A DNA stretch of 42,597 bases from Lacipirellulaceae bacterium (GCA_040218535.1 JAVJRG010000002.1:1-42597); one strand, 5' to 3'; counted from the stretch's first letter, positions 9,241 through 19,581 are shown. Numbers and translations: made by a program. The notes: a model not told the origin generated them from the letters alone.

Positions 9241-12200
9241 CTACTCCTCACACTCTGCCAGGATAGTCTTGTAAACCTGTCGGGCATGCTCGTAGGCTTG
9301 ACGGGCATCATGCTGTTCGTCCTCATCGTAGGTTGGCTTCTTTTCTTTCCAGCATTGGTCGACACCTCTGAGGCACCACTCCGCACTGGCCTTGGAAGCG
9401 CGAATAGGCTTGTCGTCGACGATCACGAAGAAAGGATTGGTGTGAGCGTGCGGGAAGATTCGCATCGCTAACCAGCTGCTGCGATCAACCTCGGCGCTGA
9501 GTTCGACTTCTTGCAAAGAGCCATCGGCTGGAATCTCCATCGTCGCTACTGGGTAGCCGTTGGCAATCAGCTCGACGCTTGCCTTGGAGTTCGTGTCGGC
9601 TAGGCGAATCGCGCACTTCGCGCGGCATTGGATCTGGGTCTTGCCTTGGGCACTGATTTCACTGCCATCATGGCCGATTTTGCGATAGCGTTCCTCACCC
9701 GAACGGCGAGCTTCGAAGTCGAGGAGGTGACCGTAGCCATCGCTCACGTAACTCCGCCCATCTTGAATTCCTTGTACCCAATCTTCAAAGTTCAGCTTGC
9801 CACCGACGTGCACATAAACGCGACCGATGCCAACGCGCTCGCCGCTCATGCAAGGAAAGTCAGTCTCGCCGCTGACTCGGGTTCGAAAGCCGCAATTCAG
9901 CGTGTGATACCACATGTTCCACTCATCCTTGCGTGGCGTGTCCATGGCGGAGATAAAATCAATCGCCGGTACCGGAACTCCGTCAGGTCCTTCGACTTGG
10001 TGGGTGACATCAACGATGTATTCGTTGGCGCCGATGCCATCGAAGGCAGGGATATTGAAGTGCGGAAGCCCCTTCGGGCCGTCTTTGTAGTGGCCGAGTC
10101 TGCCGATGTAGTTGGACAAGCCATTAGCGGAATGTGCCGGTCCGCAGATGGCACCTTGCTTCTTTGCCCATCGTAAAGTGTTTAAGCCCAGCGTCGGCCA
10201 GTGATGCTTGGAATCTCCACCAGGAGGAATCTGTTCTCTGAGCCTTAAAAGATCGAGATGGCCCGAGGCGTGTGAGCCGAAACCCGAAACCTCGATGTCA
10301 TAGCGAATCAAATAGGGGTACTGCGAGGCTTGGTCGGTTTCGCCCGTGAAAAACTGCTTTTGATAATCGAAGCAGGGTCCCCAGGTGAGACAGCAGCCGA
10401 CGTTGAGATCTTCACCCATCGTGTGGCGAACCATGTCTTCTGGGTGGACGCCCTTGGTTGGATTCTCATAGTGAAGACAACCAGCGGAATGAATGTGATG
10501 GTCCCCCGACCACCAGCCACTCTTTGTTGGGTCGATCCACCGGCGTACTTTGTAATGGAATGTGGTCGGCTGGTCGCCTACGACCAAGGTTTTCGTTTCG
10601 GGAATCGAATGCGGTCCGCGCTGACAAGTGATCTTATACTCCCCAGGAGGCAGAGAAATCGTCTCACCATCCTTGCGATAAATCTGCGGATGGAAGAAGA
10701 AGTCTGGGGCCAGTCGCTTGGTTTGTTCAGGATAGACTCGCCTTAAACGATCGCGAATGTCGAGCGAAGCCACCGCCGGTTCGCCCGGTTTGTCCTCAAT
10801 ATGAAGCTTAACCGGCACTGCTGCCAAAGACTCGAACTTCAGTGGAACACTATCCCAAGTTTCTCCTTGACGATGCGCGTAGCAGAGATCAATCCAATCA
10901 AAACGCATGAGGCCGGGCTTCATATTTGTATCGATACGAATACCTGACAGAACTCCTTGCACGGGAATCACTAATTCGTAAAGTTTGCTCGCGCCCGGTA
11001 GCAGTGGAAAGGTCACTACCCGTAGGCCATCCGCGGCAGGTTGTTCCTCGGTCCACCAATGAATCTGTCCCACGCCATCCTTCTCGGACTCCGCCCAGAA
11101 CCGCAGCAACAATTCGCCCGTGGCTCCACCGACTTCCGCGCCGATGAAAGGGTCGAGTCCAGTGCTCTTCACATGCAGAGAACCGTCGCGAACTACGACC
11201 TCCGCTTGATTCATGGCATTCCAGCCATCGGCGTCGCGGTCGAATCGCCACTCGCGAATCTGTCGACCTCGCTTGCCGGGCTCAGCATCAATTGAAAACT
11301 CTAACACCGCATCTTTATCGCCTTGGTCTCGGCTGTAGATCTGGACGATTCGGTACTCTAGCTCGAGGCCGCTCAGGTTGGGCTGCAGTGGTCGACCATC
11401 GAACATCGCCAAGCCCATCCAGCGGGATTCGACATCCTCCTGCTTGGCGTGAGGCACGGTACGTGCGTTGGGGCTGTCTAGCCGTAAGCGCGATGTCAGA
11501 TCGCTGCGGTTGCAGACTTTCACCAAGAAACTTCGCCAGCCGCGTTCAACGATTTCGTGCCGATTCTCTTGACGCGAAGCAGTAAGCTTGCCCTCGTCGA
11601 TTTCCACTGCCGCAATGCAGAGCGGATCGAGCAGTTCTTGAACGATTTGAGCGACCTTCGCCTCGCTTGGTTCGTCACGTAGTTCGTCTAGTTTCTGTTT
11701 CGTTGCCTCTGGCAGCGGGTTGCCAATGAAGTCGAGCGCTTCGCTCAGCCTCTTGACCTGAACGAGCAGCGGCTGGGCATCAACACGTTTGATCGTAGGC
11801 CACTTGGTTTCAACTTCTGCAGCGGACTCTTTGACCTCCGTACTGACCGTCTGAAGTCGTATCGGCTTGTGCTCCGCGACCATCGACTCGAACTGTTCGA
11901 TACCCGCCTCGACATAGTCAATCGCCTCTTGTCGCTGTGAGTCGTTAGCGAAATGGCCTTTCGCCTCGATATCGCGAATGTGCTTGCCCATCTCGCTGAT
12001 CCAACGTTTCGCTTTCTTGGGGACGAAGCGTGGTTCACCGTCGACATTCACATAGATCGCGCTAGTATGAGCAGCGTCGACTTGCTCAATCGCGTTGTAG
12101 TTGTCTGTGGGAGAACAACGTGCCACGACCCAGCGGCTTTCATTTGCCGGAATCGTGAGTTCCAAGACGGCTCTACTTTGGGCCGTGTTGATCTCTTTGA

Positions 12201-14070
12201 GAACTTCGCCATTGGAAAGAATCTGAAAACTGCCAATGGGACGTCGGGAGATGACCTCTGCTCGGATCCTCAAAGTTTCATCAGCGGAGACTTCGAGCGT
12301 TTCACCGATTCCTGATTTATTGACCTCAAGAAACACCAAAGGGCCAGAGGTCGTGAAAGTTCGACACTGCCGGATGCCTTCGATCCACTTCTCGTACGTA
12401 AAGTCGCCATCAACTTTGACATAGGCTCTAGCGCTCCCCAAGACGCGCGCTGGATGGTCGCTCCCATTGGTCAGGGGCAAGTGAAAACCACAATCGAGGA
12501 AGTCGTAATAATCACGCGGCCTGATCTGGTCCAATGAATCCGTCAAACCATGTACCACATTCACGGGAACGTCCTTGTTACCTCCCAGGCCATGAGCTTC
12601 GCAGCTGATGCCCCCTTGTTCGCGACAGGCGAGGATGGCTGTTTTATTGATCGGGTAATCCAACGCATCTGGTCCCGCGATGACCGAGCCCGTGCCAATC
12701 GGTTGAACGAGCCAATCTAGATTCAGAAAGCACAGGTGGCCGTACAAGTCCTCGTTGCGGTACTCTTCCCCCATTTCTACGTGATAGAATTCGTCTGAAT
12801 ACTCTTCGACCGTTCCCATCGGAGCCTGAGCCGGATTAATAAAGGCTCGCGAAGGACCACGTTGAAGAAGCGTCAGATTGTTTGCGACTCGCAAATCCTC
12901 AGCCCGCTGGATCACTGAGAGAAGTTCCAGCGGCATATCGACGTTCCATTGATTGGTAACCCAATGGACATGGGTATCGCCCGAAACCCAACCTTGCTCG
13001 CGCATGTCGATCAACCGCTGGGAAGCCAACTCAAGCTCCCGCGTCTCACCCGAAACTAAAGTGAGTTCGCGCTTCACAATCTTGTGTTCGAAGCCTCGCT
13101 CTACGTAGATCGTTGTCTTGCCAGGGGGCACCTCGACTTCAAACGTGCCATCACTGTAGAAGAAGGGGAGTTGGTAGTACTTTCCCAAATTCCAGAACTG
13201 CAGCAGTTGCTTGGTCGAAAGTGTTTCGTTATTTGCATATTTCTTGCCGCGGCGGTAACCATGGTCGCTACCTAACACGTAGACGCGGGCTGGCGAAAGT
13301 TCGTTCTCGTTGGAATCGTAGATCCTTCCCTTTAGAACAGCCGGACGAACGGCTTTGATCGGTATTTTGATGATTCGCGTCTCTGGCTGCTCACTGTGAG
13401 TTGTCAACTCGATCGTGACGGAATCCTCTTCCAGTGACTGCGTAGAAACCTCTACCGGCAGGAAAACCGTTCTCCCGGCGTGTAGTGTGTATTTCGTTCG
13501 CGGGGCTTGGTCATTCCCTTCTTGCCAAGCACTGAGGTCGACATACTTTTCGCCCTCATTGGATACTTCCAGAAGTACATGGCGGCTCAATCCAACAGCG
13601 ACTTCGAGGGGTTGGAGATCGCCAATCACCGCTTGGGTTGCGGTCCAGCGTATGGGACACGTGGCGAAATCATTACGTAGTTGTTGATAGAGATCTGCTC
13701 GAATTCGCTCGAGCTTCTCTAGAGTTGGCTTACCCGGCATATTGGTCACCAGGCGATGGTCTGCAAAAGCCAGTTGAAGAGCGTCTTCTTGTGAGGGGGT
13801 TGGCGAATGAAGTGCCAAATGCGTTAGCAGTTCAGACTCGAAGAAGGCAATCTGCCGATCCATGTTCGTAACTGTCTGGCGCTGTCCCATGTTCTCGATT
13901 GCTGGAACGACAGCCTGAATCTCCTGCTTGGCGGCCTGTGCAAGATACAAACCATCGTAATGTCCAGGATGTGCTGCAGTCGAACCGCTCCAACTTGCCA
14001 GGGTAAAGCCACACAGCACGAAGCAACGGTCGATGAATGTCAAACTTCTTTTCCGTAGTGGTTTATTCAT
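9241..14070 (-). CDS. Double-headed CehA/McbA-type metallohydrolase
   Basis: 1609-residue exported protein carrying two PHP-like metal-dependent hydrolase domains of the CehA/McbA type in one chain. A signal peptide precedes residue 33. First head (about 355-575): SGDTHVHW with H367/H369, EAHG near 491-494, NGSDHP with D538/H539. Second head (about 1180-1450): SGDHHIHS with H1192/H1194, GPAHSANG near H1313, SGETDF with D1404. A carboxypeptidase-regulatory-like beta-domain precedes each head (about 245-350 and 1090-1175). Between the heads lie a module shared with the next gene (about 805-930) and a jelly-roll-like module (938-1066) that recurs in this locus. Characterised relatives hydrolyse carbamate and other esters; here the substrate is unknown. 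The next gene starts 7 nt after the stop. Confidence 0.85.
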   Translation of the reverse strand: MNKPLRKRSLTFIDRCFVLCGFTLASWSGSTAAHPGHYDGLYLAQAAKQEIQAVVPAIENMGQRQTVTNMDRQIAFFESELLTHLALHSPTPSQEDALQLAFADHRLVTNMPGKPTLEKLERIRADLYQQLRNDFATCPIRWTATQAVIGDLQPLEVAVGLSRHVLLEVSNEGEKYVDLSAWQEGNDQAPRTKYTLHAGRTVFLPVEVSTQSLEEDSVTIELTTHSEQPETRIIKIPIKAVRPAVLKGRIYDSNENELSPARVYVLGSDHGYRRGKKYANNETLSTKQLLQFWNLGKYYQLPFFYSDGTFEVEVPPGKTTIYVERGFEHKIVKRELTLVSGETRELELASQRLIDMREQGWVSGDTHVHWVTNQWNVDMPLELLSVIQRAEDLRVANNLTLLQRGPSRAFINPAQAPMGTVEEYSDEFYHVEMGEEYRNEDLYGHLCFLNLDWLVQPIGTGSVIAGPDALDYPINKTAILACREQGGISCEAHGLGGNKDVPVNVVHGLTDSLDQIRPRDYYDFLDCGFHLPLTNGSDHPARVLGSARAYVKVDGDFTYEKWIEGIRQCRTFTTSGPLVFLEVNKSGIGETLEVSADETLRIRAEVISRRPIGSFQILSNGEVLKEINTAQSRAVLELTIPANESRWVVARCSPTDNYNAIEQVDAAHTSAIYVNVDGEPRFVPKKAKRWISEMGKHIRDIEAKGHFANDSQRQEAIDYVEAGIEQFESMVAEHKPIRLQTVSTEVKESAAEVETKWPTIKRVDAQPLLVQVKRLSEALDFIGNPLPEATKQKLDELRDEPSEAKVAQIVQELLDPLCIAAVEIDEGKLTASRQENRHEIVERGWRSFLVKVCNRSDLTSRLRLDSPNARTVPHAKQEDVESRWMGLAMFDGRPLQPNLSGLELEYRIVQIYSRDQGDKDAVLEFSIDAEPGKRGRQIREWRFDRDADGWNAMNQAEVVVRDGSLHVKSTGLDPFIGAEVGGATGELLLRFWAESEKDGVGQIHWWTEEQPAADGLRVVTFPLLPGASKLYELVIPVQGVLSGIRIDTNMKPGLMRFDWIDLCYAHRQGETWDSVPLKFESLAAVPVKLHIEDKPGEPAVASLDIRDRLRRVYPEQTKRLAPDFFFHPQIYRKDGETISLPPGEYKITCQRGPHSIPETKTLVVGDQPTTFHYKVRRWIDPTKSGWWSGDHHIHSAGCLHYENPTKGVHPEDMVRHTMGEDLNVGCCLTWGPCFDYQKQFFTGETDQASQYPYLIRYDIEVSGFGSHASGHLDLLRLREQIPPGGDSKHHWPTLGLNTLRWAKKQGAICGPAHSANGLSNYIGRLGHYKDGPKGLPHFNIPAFDGIGANEYIVDVTHQVEGPDGVPVPAIDFISAMDTPRKDEWNMWYHTLNCGFRTRVSGETDFPCMSGERVGIGRVYVHVGGKLNFEDWVQGIQDGRSYVSDGYGHLLDFEARRSGEERYRKIGHDGSEISAQGKTQIQCRAKCAIRLADTNSKASVELIANGYPVATMEIPADGSLQEVELSAEVDRSSWLAMRIFPHAHTNPFFVIVDDKPIRASKASAEWCLRGVDQCWKEKKPTYDEDEQHDARQAYEHARQVYKTILAECEE
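9244..9249 (-). promoter_or_regulatory. Shine-Dalgarno site deciding the GTG start at 9233
   Basis: GAGGAG on the minus strand overlaps the last codons of the upstream metallohydrolase and lies 10 nt before the GTG. This makes translational coupling between the two genes likely and decides the start against the longer open reading. Confidence 0.7.
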
Positions 14071-14122
14071 ATCTCGATAGAGCCAAAAATGTTGGTAGTT
14101 GTCAGTTCAGCAACGGAACGAC

Positions 14123-15568
14123 TTAAGTGAGTATCTTTTTCACAATCTTGCCGTGAACATCCGTGAGACGGAACGAGCGACCCTGGTAGACGAACGTAAG
14201 CCGTTGGTGGTCAATTCCTAATAGGTGCAGAATCGTCGCTTGCAAGTCGTGCACATGGACTGGGTCTTCGGTGACATGGAAGCCAAGCTCGTCGGTGCTA
14301 CCCATCGTCATGCCAGCTTTGACTCCTCCCCCGGCAAGCCACATCGTAAACGCTTGAGGGTGATGGTCGCGGCCGCGTGAGCGATTGATGGCTGCGCTTG
14401 ATTCCACCATCGGGGTTCGGCCAAATTCTCCTCCCCAAATGACCAGCGTTTCATCGAGTAGGCCGCGCTGCTTGAGATCGGTGATCAGGGCGGCTGAGGC
14501 TTGGTCGGTAGCACGGCATTGCTGCTCCAAGCCTCCTTTGACATCGGAATGATGATCCCAGCCACGGTGATAGACGTTGATAAATCGCACCCCCCGCTCA
14601 ACGAGCCTTCTGGCCAAGAGGCAGTTTGTGGCGAATGAAGATTCTCCCTCCTCAACCCCGTAGGCTTCTAACATGGAGGTCGACTCCGTGCTAAAGTCCA
14701 TCAATTCGGGAGCCCGAGACTGCATTTTGAATGCTGTTTCATAGGCGTTGATGCGCGTGGCAATCTCCGGATCAAGCACTCGATCATAACTCTGCTGATT
14801 CAGCTCGCGCACTAAATCAATCGACTCTCGCTGCATCTTGCGGTCGATTCCTGGAGGGTTGGAAGCGAAGAGGATCGGATCGCCAGAGGATCGAAACGGC
14901 ACACCTGCATGGACCCCTGGCAAAAAACCGTTCGACCAATTTGCCGCCCCACCGCTGGTGCCTCCCCCAGAGGAAAGTACGACGAAAGCCGGCAGATCAT
15001 CAGCTTCTGAACCCAGACCATAGGTGACCCAGGAACCCATGCTGGGCCGACCAGGCAACGGACTTCCCGAGTTCATAAAGATTTGCGCTGGTGCATGATT
15101 GAATTGATCCGTGTGCATCGACTTGATGATTGCAATGTCATCCACCACTTTGGCAAGGTGGGGCAAAGCGGCGGACACCTCGGCGCCGCTTTGGCCATGC
15201 CGACCGAACTTATATTGAGGACCAAGAATCCCTGCATCAGATCGGATGAAGGCGTAACGCTGATCGCCAATCACACTCGGGGGAATCGGCTTGCCCGCCA
15301 ACTCGGCCAGCTTTGGCTTGTAATCGAAGAGATCTAACTGACTTGGCGCACCAGCCATGAATAGAAAGATGATCGACCGCACCCGCGGCGTGAAATGCGG
15401 CTCGCGTGGTTGCAGCGGATTCGAGTCTGGCAGAGCCCTCGGGCCCGCATGGGAAAGGCCGTTACTGGTCATCAACGAAGCCAGCGCAATTTTGCCTAGC
15501 CCAACACCGCACTCCTGAAAGAAGTGCCGCCGCGTTTGCTCTCGCAAGTTTTGGCTAGCGATATTCAT
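14123..15568 (-). CDS. DUF1501 protein, Tat-exported
   Basis: 481 residues of the DUF1501 family, an alkaline-phosphatase/sulfatase-like fold very abundant in Planctomycetes and usually encoded beside DUF1549/DUF1553 cytochrome proteins, as here. The N terminus has a twin-Arg leader ([20 protein letters not shown]). Family landmarks visible are [18 protein letters not shown] near 68-85, the [17 protein letters not shown] block, a GWDHH motif and [10 protein letters not shown]. The start lies 23 nt after the stop of the cytochrome gene. No ribosome site is obvious. The biochemical role of the family is not established; the pairing suggests the two products form a surface or periplasmic complex. 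Confidence 0.92.
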   Translation of the reverse strand: MNIASQNLREQTRRHFFQECGVGLGKIALASLMTSNGLSHAGPRALPDSNPLQPREPHFTPRVRSIIFLFMAGAPSQLDLFDYKPKLAELAGKPIPPSVIGDQRYAFIRSDAGILGPQYKFGRHGQSGAEVSAALPHLAKVVDDIAIIKSMHTDQFNHAPAQIFMNSGSPLPGRPSMGSWVTYGLGSEADDLPAFVVLSSGGGTSGGAANWSNGFLPGVHAGVPFRSSGDPILFASNPPGIDRKMQRESIDLVRELNQQSYDRVLDPEIATRINAYETAFKMQSRAPELMDFSTESTSMLEAYGVEEGESSFATNCLLARRLVERGVRFINVYHRGWDHHSDVKGGLEQQCRATDQASAALITDLKQRGLLDETLVIWGGEFGRTPMVESSAAINRSRGRDHHPQAFTMWLAGGGVKAGMTMGSTDELGFHVTEDPVHVHDLQATILHLLGIDHQRLTFVYQGRSFRLTDVHGKIVKKILT

Positions 15569-15591
15569 AGTGGGTGGTGTCGTAGGTAGCC

Positions 15592-18500
15592 TTACGACTT
15601 CGTGATTGTCTCGTCCAGGTTCAAAAGCGCACGTGCTGTCAGCATCCAGGCTGCGAGTCGATCGACTTCCGTACCGCCGGGTATCTCAAACAATCCATCC
15701 CCGAACTGCAAGGCGATGTGCTCGATCTCAGCGATTCCCGCTGAGTTACCCAGATCGAGCCGCAACGACGTGAGTTGCTCTTTGGCTTTGAACTGGACTT
15801 CGTAATCATGCCATTCGTTTGGGATGATCGTGAAACGAGCGCTTCTCTCCGGTGCTTCCTCGGGATGCTCGGTCGTCGTCCAGAAAACTTCTCCGGTGCC
15901 AGCGGTCTCAAACCGAGCATTGAGTTTGAGCACGTAGGGACCCGCCGGGGCGGTGTGACTTACTCTCATAAACGGATCGCCGCCACTGGAGGTTACTACC
16001 AACTTGCCCTCAGTCACTTCGAATTTGCAATCGTTTCTGGCAGACCAGTTCTCGTTGCTCTGGTCAAACTGCCAAGTCTGGCTGGGGCCTGAGTTCAATA
16101 CCAGATACGGATTCACTCGACCGCTGCGGAACCGCTCCAGTTGCCGCTGGTAATAAGCGAGGATGCTGGAGGTTTCTTCCTGCCTCGGCGGTCTGGTGAC
16201 ACACCTGCGAAACAGTGCCTTGGCAATCGCCGAGTCATCGTCATCCATACGTACTATTTCGCTACTTGCCATACTTCGAGCAGCTTCGAGGACGACCTCA
16301 TCATTCAAGAGAGCCAACGATTGCAACGGCGTATTGGAACGGTCCCGGCGAGGCACGCAAACTTCACCGCTGGGCGCATCGAAAATTCCGAATGCAGCGT
16401 ACGGGGCGGTCCGTTTGTTGAAGGTGTAAAGCCCACGACGGTAGGGGTCCTCACCCAGGCTGACCTTCCATTGCAATGCGCCATACGCAGCCTCCGTAAT
16501 GCCGGGCGGCTGGGGCGGGAACACACTCGGTCCGCCGATTTTTGAGCTCAACAGACCGCTTGACTTGAGAACAATGTCGCGAACCAACTCAGACTCCACA
16601 CGTAGTCGCGGTCCACGGGAAAGAAGTTTATTTTCTGGATCGTGTGATCGCTTGTTGTCATCGGTCAATGAGGATTGGCGATAGGTTGCGCTCATCACGA
16701 TGAGCTTGTGGATGTGCTTCAGGGACCAACCACGCTCCATGAACTCAACCGCCAACCAGTCGAGCAGTTTGGGGTGTGTCGGAAACTCACTTTGAGTCCC
16801 AAAATCTTCGGAGGTACGAACCAGACCCCGACCAAAAATGGCTTCCCATTGGCGATTGACCACGACACGTGCAACCAGTGGGTTTTCTGGGGAGATAAGC
16901 CACTTCGCAAACGCCAAACGGTCGAGCTTCGCAGCCTTGGGAAAAGCATGTAGAGCCGCAAGACCTCCTGGCTGGACTTGCTCCTTGGGTTGTAAGTATT
17001 CTCCTCGATGATGGCGTGCCGTCTGGCGGCGATGTTGCTCGCTCCGCTCACTCATGACAAGTGCCGTCGGGTAGCTCGGCAAGCGCGCTTCGAGTTTCTC
17101 TACTTGCGCTTGCTCCGACTGGAATTCGGGAGTTTGCAGAAGATACTCTCGATATAGCCTTCTCTGCTGGTGCGACGTCCGCTTTTCTTCAGGAATTATG
17201 AGTGCGAGTACCACCTCTTCAGGTAAATCAGATGGCTTCACTTCGTTAGGTGCGGAGGTCGTTGAGATCCGAAACCTTCCCAGCCCAGCAGGATAGAAGA
17301 ATTCGTGCTGCAGTCGGACCTTTAGCCTTTCATGCTTCGATAACTGCAGAGGTTTCGCAAGGTGGAGCACGATCGCGTGGCGGTTGCCCTCTTGCTTAGC
17401 AATCGTCCAGCCAGTGTCCGGCTTGCCATCGATCGCCCGGTCGGCATCCAAACCGGGTGGGACAAAACTGGCGGTCGCTTTTTCGAACTCAATGGGAGTC
17501 GGTTCTGCAGACGTATGACTTGTAGTCGTTACCCACGCGTCGACTTCACTTAGATAAAAGTTTCCCTCTTTCTGGTCGCCAGAAACAATGATCTGTCTCC
17601 CGGGTCCGCCGCCGGGAAGGCTGCTGTGGGGCAACGCCTCAAGCCGGATTGCCGTGATCGGTTTCGGACCTACCTTGAAGGTAAGCTCAAAAGTATCGTT
17701 TTTCGTGACATCACCACTGGCCAGAATCGAGTGATCCTCAAGCACGGTTGTAATCGGGAGGTTTGACTGAACCTGCTGGGGTCGCAACGGAGTCCAAAAT
17801 GCCAAGCGACTACTATGCTCCATGCTCCACTGCTGGAACGAACTGGCGATAGCTTGCTCTTTTTCCTCACGATCCTTATCGCCTAGCCTGCTCTCAAAGG
17901 GAAAGCGCCGCTCAAGGTCCACTAGGGTTGCCTCCAACTCTGCTTCAATTTCACGGCGTTCTTCTGCGACCTTTGGCTGAGGAACCGAAATTTTCAATTC
18001 ATCGGCGTTGTTCAAGAAAGCGAAAACCTGAAAATACTCGGTATGCGTAATAGGGTCGAACTTGTGGGTGTGACACTGAGCACACCCGAGCGTCAAGCCA
18101 AGCCAAGTTGTTCCCGTGGTCGCCACCCGGTCAACGATCGCATGATAGCGAAATTCCTGAGGATCGATGCCACCTTCCTCGTTGGTCATGGTATTGCGAT
18201 GAAAACCAGTAGCGATCCGCTGTTCTAGCGTCGCTTCGGGAAGCATGTCCCCGGCGATTTGTTCAATGGTAAACTGATCAAAGGGCATGTCGTCGTTCAG
18301 TGCCTTGATCACCCAGTCGCGATAGAGCCACATCGTGCGGGGCTGGTCCTTCTCGTAACCTTTGGTGTCTGAGTAGCGAGCCAAATCGAGCCAGCGTCTT
18401 GCCCATCGTTCGCCGTAGTGGGGAGAAGCAAGCAGACGATCAACAAGCCGCTCATAGGCATCGGGGCGAGCGTCTGAGACGAACTCGTCCGCCTCCTGGA

Positions 18501-19086
18501 TTGTTGGTGGCAACCCAATTAAATCGAGGTAGACCCGTCGCACAAGTTGATAGCGATCAGCCTCAGGCGCAGGGGTCATCCCCTGTTCCTCCAGCCTACT
18601 CAGCACAAAAGTATCGATCGCATTGTGAGGCCATTCAGAATTCTGCACACTTGTTAGGACAGACTCTTTTGGCGCAGCAAACGCCCAGTGCTGCTGATAT
18701 TCAGCTCCTTCTTCGATCCAAGCACGCAGCATGTCGATCTGTTCCGCCGTCAGTTGCTTGCCCGAATCAGCGGGTGGCATCAACTCACCAGGCTCGTCTG
18801 CCAGAACACGGTCAAGCAGTTCGCTGCGATGCGCATCTCCGGGCACGAGTGCGGCATAGCCTCCTCGATCTTCGTAAGCGGCATCCGCTAAATCGAGTCG
18901 CAAATCAGCTTCTCGCGTATTCGCATCAGGACCATGGCAAGGAAAGCAGTTGGCCGACAGAATTGGTCGAACATCGCGCTGATAATCAATCTTTTTGGCG
19001 GTTGCCTTGCTCCCTTCCGCCCGCGATTCTTCTCCCGCCAATATGCCGAAGCAGGCTATGAGAGAAAATGTGATTCGCAAGCTCAC
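15592..19086 (-). CDS. Cytochrome-c/DUF1549/DUF1553 protein with inserted jelly-roll-like module
   Basis: 1164 residues. The start is the GTG at 19086, preceded by GAGGGG with 6-nt spacing, opening a short signal peptide. Order: a planctomycete cytochrome c domain with a CFPCH haem motif (47-51), DUF1549 (about 155-355) with a second CxxCH (CAQCH, 336-340), a discoidin-like beta-domain (about 520-640), then DUF1553 (from about 730). Near its end the family's usual C terminus is split: residues 1004-1128 form a jelly-roll-like module before the typical closing [20 protein letters not shown]. First gene of the minus-strand run and paired with the DUF1501 gene. Members are thought to be secreted haem proteins; the reaction is unknown. 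Confidence 0.92.
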   Translation of the reverse strand: MSLRITFSLIACFGILAGEESRAEGSKATAKKIDYQRDVRPILSANCFPCHGPDANTREADLRLDLADAAYEDRGGYAALVPGDAHRSELLDRVLADEPGELMPPADSGKQLTAEQIDMLRAWIEEGAEYQQHWAFAAPKESVLTSVQNSEWPHNAIDTFVLSRLEEQGMTPAPEADRYQLVRRVYLDLIGLPPTIQEADEFVSDARPDAYERLVDRLLASPHYGERWARRWLDLARYSDTKGYEKDQPRTMWLYRDWVIKALNDDMPFDQFTIEQIAGDMLPEATLEQRIATGFHRNTMTNEEGGIDPQEFRYHAIVDRVATTGTTWLGLTLGCAQCHTHKFDPITHTEYFQVFAFLNNADELKISVPQPKVAEERREIEAELEATLVDLERRFPFESRLGDKDREEKEQAIASSFQQWSMEHSSRLAFWTPLRPQQVQSNLPITTVLEDHSILASGDVTKNDTFELTFKVGPKPITAIRLEALPHSSLPGGGPGRQIIVSGDQKEGNFYLSEVDAWVTTTSHTSAEPTPIEFEKATASFVPPGLDADRAIDGKPDTGWTIAKQEGNRHAIVLHLAKPLQLSKHERLKVRLQHEFFYPAGLGRFRISTTSAPNEVKPSDLPEEVVLALIIPEEKRTSHQQRRLYREYLLQTPEFQSEQAQVEKLEARLPSYPTALVMSERSEQHRRQTARHHRGEYLQPKEQVQPGGLAALHAFPKAAKLDRLAFAKWLISPENPLVARVVVNRQWEAIFGRGLVRTSEDFGTQSEFPTHPKLLDWLAVEFMERGWSLKHIHKLIVMSATYRQSSLTDDNKRSHDPENKLLSRGPRLRVESELVRDIVLKSSGLLSSKIGGPSVFPPQPPGITEAAYGALQWKVSLGEDPYRRGLYTFNKRTAPYAAFGIFDAPSGEVCVPRRDRSNTPLQSLALLNDEVVLEAARSMASSEIVRMDDDDSAIAKALFRRCVTRPPRQEETSSILAYYQRQLERFRSGRVNPYLVLNSGPSQTWQFDQSNENWSARNDCKFEVTEGKLVVTSSGGDPFMRVSHTAPAGPYVLKLNARFETAGTGEVFWTTTEHPEEAPERSARFTIIPNEWHDYEVQFKAKEQLTSLRLDLGNSAGIAEIEHIALQFGDGLFEIPGGTEVDRLAAWMLTARALLNLDETITKS

Positions 19087-19171
19087 GGCAATCCCCTCAT
19101 CAACACGCTATGCTTCGAATACACTGGGCGATCTCTTTTAGTTGACCAATATCTAGAGGCCCTATCACGGC

Positions 19172-19193
19172 TACCAACGCGATCGAGTTGGTA
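19172..19193. promoter_or_regulatory. Perfect 7-8-7 palindrome, candidate operator
   Basis: TACCAAC and GTTGGTA flank the 8-nt spacer GCGATCGA, whose centre CGATCG is itself palindromic. It lies about 80 nt upstream of the cytochrome gene start and downstream of the proposed promoter, a position suited to a dimeric repressor roadblock or to a leader hairpin. No regulator in the window can be assigned to it. Confidence 0.45.
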
Positions 19194-19272
19194 AGGTATC
19201 CTCACAAGAACTTTGTCGAGAACCCACCAAATCAAACGTCGCATCAATCCAATGTCCCCGCGAAAAAAGCGA

Positions 19273-19319
19273 AGTACGACATGCAACATTTAGAAAGTTT
19301 CGCGCCCCACCGTCGTACT
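19273..19319. repeat. Perfect 8-bp inverted repeat with 31-nt spacer
   Basis: AGTACGAC (19273-19280) and GTCGTACT (19312-19319) are exact reverse complements. The right arm lies two bases from the proposed -10 box of the leftward promoter, on the transcribed side. It could be a two-site operator or a weak leader hairpin; chance is possible for arms this short. Confidence 0.3.
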
Positions 19320-19321
19320 CG

Positions 19322-19350
19322 ATTGTACCCTCATCGTTAAATCGTGCTAA
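19322..19350 (-). promoter_or_regulatory. Candidate sigma-70-like promoter of the minus-strand run
   Basis: Read on the minus strand, TTAGCA (4 of 6 to the -35 consensus) is followed after exactly 17 nt by TACAAT (5 of 6 to the -10 consensus). Transcription would start near 19315, giving a leader of about 230 nt that contains both inverted repeats. Seen by eye only, and planctomycete promoters are poorly defined. Confidence 0.35.
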
Positions 19351-19461
19351 AGCGTTCAAAGCTAACGCGAATAATTAGAGGAAACCTACTCCTTTCGACG
19401 CACAGACTAGGCGTGCGGAAAATAATCGGAGTTCAGTGGTGCGTCTAAGCCAATTGCAAAT

Positions 19462-19493
19462 AACAACTTGCGTCGAGCGCAGGTTGTTTTTTT
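19462..19493 (+). terminator. Strong intrinsic terminator upstream of the sigma gene
   Basis: AACAACTTGCG (19462-19472) pairs over 11 positions, one a G-U, with CGCAGGTTGTT (19478-19488) around the loop TCGAG. The right arm runs into seven consecutive T (19487-19493). No protein gene on this strand lies upstream within the divergent region, so it ends either a short noncoding RNA or the leader of the sigma operon, about 90 nt before the sigma start. Confidence 0.75.
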
Positions 19494-19581
19494 CGCGGTT
19501 TGTGTTAGATGTTCGCTCAACGACACGAATTAGTAGTGCCGGGATGGTGTACCGCATGATGCACCCCTGCGATTTTAAAGC

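Larger units (their letters stand above)
19087..19581. other. Divergent control region, no protein gene
   Basis: 495 bp between the GTG of the cytochrome gene and the ATG of the sigma gene. No reading frame here has a credible start, leader or family match. It holds a sigma-70-like promoter facing left, two inverted repeats and an intrinsic terminator facing right, each listed separately. The stretch is long for this compact locus, which suggests regulatory content for both flanking operons. Confidence 0.7.

Noticed and set aside
19380-19406. GGAAAC followed by CGACG as a possible ECF promoter facing right
   Set aside because: The -35 part fits but no CGTC-type -10 lies at proper spacing, so autoregulation by the sigma factor cannot be claimed from it.
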